A DNA stretch of 16,726 nucleotides from Lachnospiraceae bacterium UBA3386 (GTDB lineage Bacteria; Bacillota; Clostridia; Lachnospirales; Lachnospiraceae), in assembly GCA_002358875.1 (NCBI GenBank), contig DEPS01000173.1, positions 1 to 16,726 of the forward strand, in the 5' to 3' direction. Positions 12,992 to 16,726 of the stretch are shown here, piece after piece. Position numbers and translations under genes: made by a program. Positions within the stretch are counted from its first letter, which is position 1, and every line of letters begins with the position of its first letter. The notes under the pieces are model-generated. The model was not told the origin of the DNA, searched no databases, and saw nothing but the letters and a program-made list of their open reading frames with translations.

Positions 12992-15466
12992 TTACAGCTT
13001 TTTCCTGATCAGGTCCAGGGCATCGCGGGCCGGTTTTGTGATTTTCCAGAAAGCTGCGTTGGAGATAACATCATAATCACGGCGGGCTGCAGCCAGCTGT
13101 TCGGTCAGGTTTTCTATATCCGCCTTAGACCGGGACAGCTCTTCCTGCAGATCGGAGATCTCCGTTTCTGCCCGGGCCAGTTCTTCACCCAGTGAGCCGG
13201 CTTCCGCCTTAGACCGGGACAGCTCTTCCTGCAGACCGGAGATCTTTGTTTCCGCCCGGGACAGTTCTTCACCCAGTGAGCCAGCTTCCGCCTTAGACCG
13301 GGATATTTCTTCCTGCAGACCGGAAATCTCCGTTTCTGCCCGGGACAATGCCCCGGAGAAGTTATATAGACAGGCTGTATCTTCGTCTTCACAGGAGATC
13401 AGCTTGCAGGAAAACGTAACTGCCCGATACTTTCCCTGCCGGATGTCCGCCTCGATTTGCGGATCATCGCTGATGAAAACCAGTCCGTCGCAGCAGGCAA
13501 GTCCGTTTGATTCCCGGATGGGTACGGAGATCTCTTCTCCGTCTTCTGTCTCCAGGGTGACGTTGATCTCCTGTATGAAACAGGAATGCTCCATCGGATC
13601 GATCCGAAGCCTTATGAGCTCCCCGAAGGTGGAGAGAGGAACCCTGCAGCCGTAATTTCTTACTTTGGGAACGCTGATGTAAACGCTCTTTTCCTCTGTA
13701 TAATATGTATCCCCCGGCTGTTGGAAATAGACAACCAGCGTGGCAGACTCAAGGGGCAAAAGCAAGGGAGCCTGCTTCCCGGCAGCTGCATCGAATAAAA
13801 GCGCAGCCCGGTCCGACCTGGCGAGCACATACAGGGTGCCGGAATCAGGAAGACCGGCCTGGCGGAAGCAGTCTTCGCCGAAAAATTCTCTGCCCGGGGT
13901 CTGAACGAAAAAATGCTCCTTCAAACGCGACAGCAAGCCTTCACGGCTGTAGCGGCGGCAGCTATCTTTCTGTCCGAAGCGGCGCAGGTTTTCCCCGGCG
14001 CTGAGCCCCCAATCCTCGTCTGTTCCTGAAAAGGCGCGGTCCGCCGGGACAAGAAGCAAAATGAGCCCGTCCTCTCTGAGGATGCGCTTTAGCTCTGCGA
14101 GTGTCCTGCGGTCGTCCCGGACACGCTCGAGAACATGGGAACAGAGAATCAGATCATAGCTTTCATCAGGCACGTCGTCCGCACAAAAGCCTGTGCCCTC
14201 CATGCAAAGATCGCAGGTCTCATAAGCCGCACCGGGACAGTTTGCGCGGATCCAGGCGTCAAGCGCATGGGAGGGAGCAATCTGGAGGATGTGAAAGTCC
14301 CGGGTCTTTTCTGAAAGTTTCAGCCGCTCCAGCGCGGCTGTCATCAGTCTCTCTGTGTTCAGGCTCCCGCAGTTTGGGCACATATATGCGTCCGGGTTGA
14401 GGGTCTCGGGCATGAACAGTCCGTCAATTGAGAGTGCCATCTCCTGCTGATCGATCGGCATCGGAACATAGCGGACAAGCTGCCCGCAGCAGGCACAGCG
14501 CTTATAGCTGCACATGAGCTGATCGGTCAGGGATGAGATAGATGTCCGGCAGAAATCCAGGAAAGGCGCGGTTTCCTCATCGCCGACGCTTCCGATGCTT
14601 TTATGGTACTCCGTAAAGCCGATGAACCAGCGAAGCATTCCGATTGCGTCCCCGGTCCGGCCCATCCGCTTGCAGAAGAGGATAAGTGAGAGGTAATAGC
14701 GCGCGTCCCGTCGGATTTTGAAGCGATAATTGGCTGTAAAGCTCGTCCCTCCCTCTGTGACATAGCGGTAGGCACTCATGCTCTTCTGGATACAGTGAAT
14801 TCTGCCGTTATACAAAAGCGTCAGGAAGAAGACCCGGTCAAGAGGCCCCGGCGGCGCGTTCATAATAAGATGATGGTCCCTCATTGCCTTCATGAAGGTG
14901 TTCCGTATTAAAAGCGTGCTGGCTTGACCGGGCAGCGTGTCGTCCAGATAATGCGCTATCGTGTATTCTTCCTCTTTACACTCCGGATACTGTGCCCCGG
15001 TCGGAACGCCGTCCGCATCGATCATGGTGCAGTTGTGTGCTGCAGCCAGATAGGTGGGGTGCGCTTCTAGAAAATCCACCTGCTCCTGCAGCTTATTCAC
15101 ATCCGTCCAGTAATCGTCACAATCCAGATAGGCTAAATACTTTCCCCTTATATATGGGATAATCGCCTGAAAAAAGGCGTGAGTTCCTTTGGAGAACTGG
15201 TTTTCCTCCTCCAGAACTGGCCGGATGAGGCGCGGGTACGCCCTGGCATACTCCCGGATAATGGCGGCGCTTTTATCCGGGGAGAAATCGTCATGAACCA
15301 CTATTTCAAATGAAAAGTTCGTTTCCTGGGCAAGGACGCTGTCCAGCGCGGCAGAGAGATATTTTTCGTGGCAGTAGCAGATTGCAATAACCGTGACCAG
15401 AGGAGTGCCGCTGTTCTCCGGCCAGTTTTTTATGATTTCTGCTTCTTTTCGTCTTGTCATATGCAT
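12992..15466 (-). CDS. Multi-domain fusion: GT2 glycosyltransferase, zinc ribbon, SAM methyltransferase, beta domain, coiled coil
   Basis: With the start at 15466 (AGGGAG about six bases upstream, 14 bases after the previous stop) the protein has 824 residues; an ATG at 15496 in the same frame would overlap the upstream gene. Residues about 20-250 are a family 2 glycosyltransferase (VTVIAICYCHEKYL, VVHDD 56-60, metal-binding-type DCDD at 115-118). C324-x2-C327 and C363-x2-C366 form a zinc ribbon. Residues about 390-550 are a methyltransferase of the kind with a degenerate ILQIAPS motif and DESYDLILCSHVLERV. Residues about 555-690 are beta-rich, unrecognised. Residues 710-793 are three 28-residue coiled-coil repeats, ending with an AFWKITKPARDALDLIRKKL tail as seen in surface-glycan transferases. 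Likely role: building and methylating a cell-surface polysaccharide at the inner membrane face. Sugar and acceptor are unknown. Confidence 0.87.
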   Translation of the reverse strand: MHMTRRKEAEIIKNWPENSGTPLVTVIAICYCHEKYLSAALDSVLAQETNFSFEIVVHDDFSPDKSAAIIREYARAYPRLIRPVLEEENQFSKGTHAFFQAIIPYIRGKYLAYLDCDDYWTDVNKLQEQVDFLEAHPTYLAAAHNCTMIDADGVPTGAQYPECKEEEYTIAHYLDDTLPGQASTLLIRNTFMKAMRDHHLIMNAPPGPLDRVFFLTLLYNGRIHCIQKSMSAYRYVTEGGTSFTANYRFKIRRDARYYLSLILFCKRMGRTGDAIGMLRWFIGFTEYHKSIGSVGDEETAPFLDFCRTSISSLTDQLMCSYKRCACCGQLVRYVPMPIDQQEMALSIDGLFMPETLNPDAYMCPNCGSLNTERLMTAALERLKLSEKTRDFHILQIAPSHALDAWIRANCPGAAYETCDLCMEGTGFCADDVPDESYDLILCSHVLERVRDDRRTLAELKRILREDGLILLLVPADRAFSGTDEDWGLSAGENLRRFGQKDSCRRYSREGLLSRLKEHFFVQTPGREFFGEDCFRQAGLPDSGTLYVLARSDRAALLFDAAAGKQAPLLLPLESATLVVYFQQPGDTYYTEEKSVYISVPKVRNYGCRVPLSTFGELIRLRIDPMEHSCFIQEINVTLETEDGEEISVPIRESNGLACCDGLVFISDDPQIEADIRQGKYRAVTFSCKLISCEDEDTACLYNFSGALSRAETEISGLQEEISRSKAEAGSLGEELSRAETKISGLQEELSRSKAEAGSLGEELARAETEISDLQEELSRSKADIENLTEQLAAARRDYDVISNAAFWKITKPARDALDLIRKKL
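13088..13339 (-). repeat. Three tandem 84-base repeats encoding 28-residue coiled-coil units
   Basis: Units span 13256-13339, 13172-13255 and 13088-13171. They begin AETEISGLQEE, AETKISGLQEE and AETEISDLQEE, each followed by SRSKA; 28 residues is exactly four heptads. The first two units are nearly identical in DNA, the third is diverged at its end, as expected after recent duplication. In-frame unit loss or gain would change coiled-coil length in steps of about 4 nm. Confidence 0.85.
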
Positions 15467-15480
15467 GTCTTCTCCCTGGC

Positions 15481-15978
15481 TTAATCCCGAAGCCATGGCA
15501 TCTCGGGCAGCGGGAGCTTCATATCCTCGCCGTTTTCGTCCAGAACCTGCAATGTTTCATAGATGTACTTTATAACCTCATGTGCTTCGGCTTTGCTCTC
15601 CACTACGATAGCGAACAGAGAAAAATTCTGTCGGATATCGTGCCAGTCTTCGATCACATCCCCCTCTTTGTAGGCTGAAACAAAGTTGAAGACACCCTTT
15701 CGCTTCACAGCCTCCTCGATGCCGCGGATCGTATGAATCCGCCCGGGACGGACATAGACGCGCATGGATGTCATGACGATTTTATTGAGGTTGGCTAAAC
15801 GAAGGATATTTTTCAGCCGGGAAGGAAAACGCCCTGACAGTGAAAAAGCAATAAGCGGGGAATAAATATCCAGACCCAACTTGTTCTTCAGAGCTTCTTC
15901 ATACAAATCTCCGGCAAAGCTCAGCGCACAATCATGAAGGTACAGCCTGCCTCCGCTCAGGAAGCCCTGCAAGGACAC
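15481..15978 (-). pseudogene. 5'-truncated ATP-grasp ligase remnant (C-terminal third only)
   Basis: The frame encodes QGFLSGGRLYLHDCALSFAG, then a helical segment, then VYVRPGRIHTIRGIEEAVKR, VFNFVSAYKEGDVIEDW and FAIVVESKAEAHEVIKYIYE. I recognise this as the C-terminal part of a carbamoyl-phosphate-synthase-like ATP-grasp ligase of the kind found in surface polysaccharide clusters. Such enzymes have about 400 residues; the N-terminal nucleotide-binding domains are missing here. The frame is closed by TGA at 16006-16008, and DNA beyond is AT-rich and non-coding. The listed GTG start at 15978 has no good ribosome binding site. It lies 14 bases before the glycosyltransferase fusion, so it was probably the first gene of that operon. 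It could still yield a small protein, but without the ATP site it should not be a ligase. Confidence 0.7.
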
Positions 15979-16055
15979 CGGTGAGTTTTGCAGCTTAAGC
16001 GCTCCTCACAGCCGTTCCGCCTATTTTTTTATGTCCTTTTCAGAACTTAATTAAA

Positions 16056-16112
16056 ATAAAAAAAGCCTTCGGATGACGCACAGATGTTGCATGATGCTTT
16101 TTATCACGAAGG
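16056..16112 (-). terminator. Terminator-like hairpin, minus strand, downstream of cstA
   Basis: On the minus strand CCTTCG and CGAAGG (from 16107-16112 and 16066-16071) can pair across a large loop and run into C followed by seven T. The stem is short (6 bp, extendable with bulges) and the loop long, so it is a moderate candidate to end the cstA transcript about 250 bases after its stop. Confidence 0.35.
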
Positions 16113-16186
16113 ACAATATAATAAAATTAAGTATACTATTAAAGGGAATGTTATTCAAGAAATTTCTTCGGGGCTGACGAACCAGG

Positions 16187-16264
16187 GGGTGAACCAGGAG
16201 ACGGTTCCTCGTTCCGCTCTGGGGGGGGTGAACCAGGGGTCGGTTCCTCGTTCCGCTCTGGGAT
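16187..16264. repeat. Two direct 39-base repeats containing GGTTCCTCGTTCCG
   Basis: Units at 16187-16225 and 16226-16264 each contain GGGTGAACCAGG, then CGGTTCCTCGTTCCGCTCTG; they differ at only a few positions. A partial GAACCAGGGG at 16179-16188 precedes them. Part of a larger palindromic repeat cluster. Confidence 0.8.
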
Positions 16265-16292
16265 GTCGGAATGAGGAACCGTCCCCTGGTTC
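16230..16292. repeat. Long inverted repeat made by the second direct repeat and a reversed copy
   Basis: Bases 16230-16255 and 16267-16292 are complementary over 26 positions with two mismatches, around an 11-base loop. As RNA or single-stranded DNA this gives a strong hairpin. There is no T-run, so it is not a normal terminator. Confidence 0.8.
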
Positions 16293-16338
16293 GTACATGT
16301 TACGTGCCGTGGTGCCGGACCATCAGCGGCAGTTTTTT

Positions 16339-16363
16339 GGAACGGGGAACCGTCCCCTGTTCC
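16339..16363. repeat. Compact palindromic copy of the same repeat next to the cstA stop
   Basis: GGAACGGGGA pairs with TCCCCTGTTCC with one bulged base, enclosing ACCG. It lies two bases from the cstA stop codon. On the minus strand it is followed by A bases, not T, so it should not act as an intrinsic terminator there, but it could protect the mRNA 3' end. Confidence 0.7.
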
Positions 16364-16365
16364 GA

Positions 16366-16726
16366 TCAGGCCCGTTTGCTCTTAAACAGCAGCGTCAGAT
16401 ACACGCAGAGAGCAGAAGCTGCTGCGATGATTCCTGCAGTATAAGAGACTGTCTGATTCAGGCGGAAACCCTCTTTTGCAATCAGAATATAGGTTATACT
16501 GACGGCAGTCATAAAAACCGCCGGCAGGGCAGTGAGCAGGGAGCCAAAGGGGTACCTGCCTTTTTTCAGAAGGTACGCCGTCGAAACCCACAGGGCGATC
16601 ATTGCCAGAGTCTGATTGCTCCATGAAAAGTAACGCCACACGGTCTGGAAGCCATTGTCATTTGTAACAGCAAACCATGTCAGAAGGCCGCCGATCACCA
16701 GCAGCGGCACAGTGATGTACAGGCGG
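16366..16726 (-). CDS. cstA: CstA-family carbon starvation/peptide or pyruvate transporter, C-terminal fragment
   Basis: The frame runs off the right edge; about 120 C-terminal residues are visible. The hallmark is VWRYFSWSNQTLAMIALWV, followed by TAYLLKKGRYPFGSLLTALP and AVFMTAVSITYILIAKEGF, matching the end of CstA proteins. At least four hydrophobic membrane segments can be seen. CstA family members import peptides or pyruvate under carbon limitation. The frame is open to base 16726 (residues RLYITVPLLVIGG), so the apparent GTG start at 16710 is internal. The stop at 16366 lies next to a palindromic repeat. Confidence 0.88.
   Translation of the reverse strand, partial: RLYITVPLLVIGGLLTWFAVTNDNGFQTVWRYFSWSNQTLAMIALWVSTAYLLKKGRYPFGSLLTALPAVFMTAVSITYILIAKEGFRLNQTVSYTAGIIAAASALCVYLTLLFKSKRA

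Larger units (their letters stand above)
15979..16365. other. Non-coding stretch with terminator-like hairpin and palindromic repeats
   Basis: No gene is recognisable in these 387 bases. The left half (16010-16170) is AT-rich and holds a minus-strand terminator candidate. A possible plus-strand TATACT box (about 16131-16136) leads to nothing. The right half is packed with GGGGACGGTTCC-type repeats. An open plus-strand frame crossing it (16084-16626) reads the repeats and the antisense of cstA and is not a gene. Confidence 0.7.

Noticed and set aside
16187..16363. CRISPR array
   Set aside because: Only two direct units with no unique spacers between them; other copies are inverted. There are no cas genes in the window.
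16084..16626. 180-codon plus-strand frame at the right end
   Set aside because: It translates the palindromic repeats and then the antisense of cstA, whose family motifs are clear on minus.

Overview
The window looks like chromosomal DNA of a Gram-positive anaerobe of the Clostridia, probably Lachnospiraceae-like. The grounds are AGGAGG-type ribosome binding sites, moderate GC, secreted proteins with acidic or lysine-rich linkers, BspA-type leucine-rich repeats and C-terminal Ig/FN3-like domains, a hybrid sensor kinase of Clostridia type, and rho-independent terminators. This is inference from gene content; no taxonomic marker gene is present.

Layout, left to right. The 3' end of a KptA-like RNA 2'-phosphotransferase (1-105) is followed by a membrane-anchored or secreted GHL10-type glycoside hydrolase (260-1501) and a 976-residue secreted surface protein (1754-4684). 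A decayed stretch follows, holding a terminator and a both-ends-truncated solute-binding-domain relic (4892-5401). On the minus strand, a DEDDh exonuclease overlaps a small Nif11-resembling protein with a GGGENSPLL core (5467-6337). Facing them is an OhrR-type peroxide sensor and a 2-Cys thiol peroxidase of the GPx family (6608-7652). They have a consensus promoter carrying two operator-like sites and end at a 16-bp-stem terminator. A structured leader with competing hairpins precedes a hybrid histidine kinase (7967-10585). Close behind is a secreted protein with a lysine-rich repeat linker and a catalytic-type alpha/alpha barrel (10625-12865). A 21-bp bidirectional terminator separates these from the convergent minus-strand pair: a 5'-truncated ATP-grasp remnant and an 824-residue fusion of GT2 glycosyltransferase, zinc ribbon, methyltransferase, beta domain and coiled coil (12992-15978). 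After a 387-base non-coding stretch with palindromic interspersed repeats, the window ends in the 3' end of a cstA-type transporter gene (minus strand).

Three themes emerge. One is the cell envelope and surface carbohydrates: the GHL10 enzyme, the surface protein, the secreted barrel protein and the glycosyltransferase fusion, possibly with the sensor kinase as input. The second is peroxide defence: ohrR-gpx is a self-contained regulated unit whose key cysteines and tyrosines are all visible. The third is genome wear: two truncated genes each lie beside copies of the same GGGGACGGTTCC-type repeat, which suggests these repeats mark rearrangement sites. The least explained items are the small GGGENSPLL protein tied to the exonuclease, the competing hairpins before the kinase, and the multi-domain glycosyltransferase with its 84-base tandem repeats.
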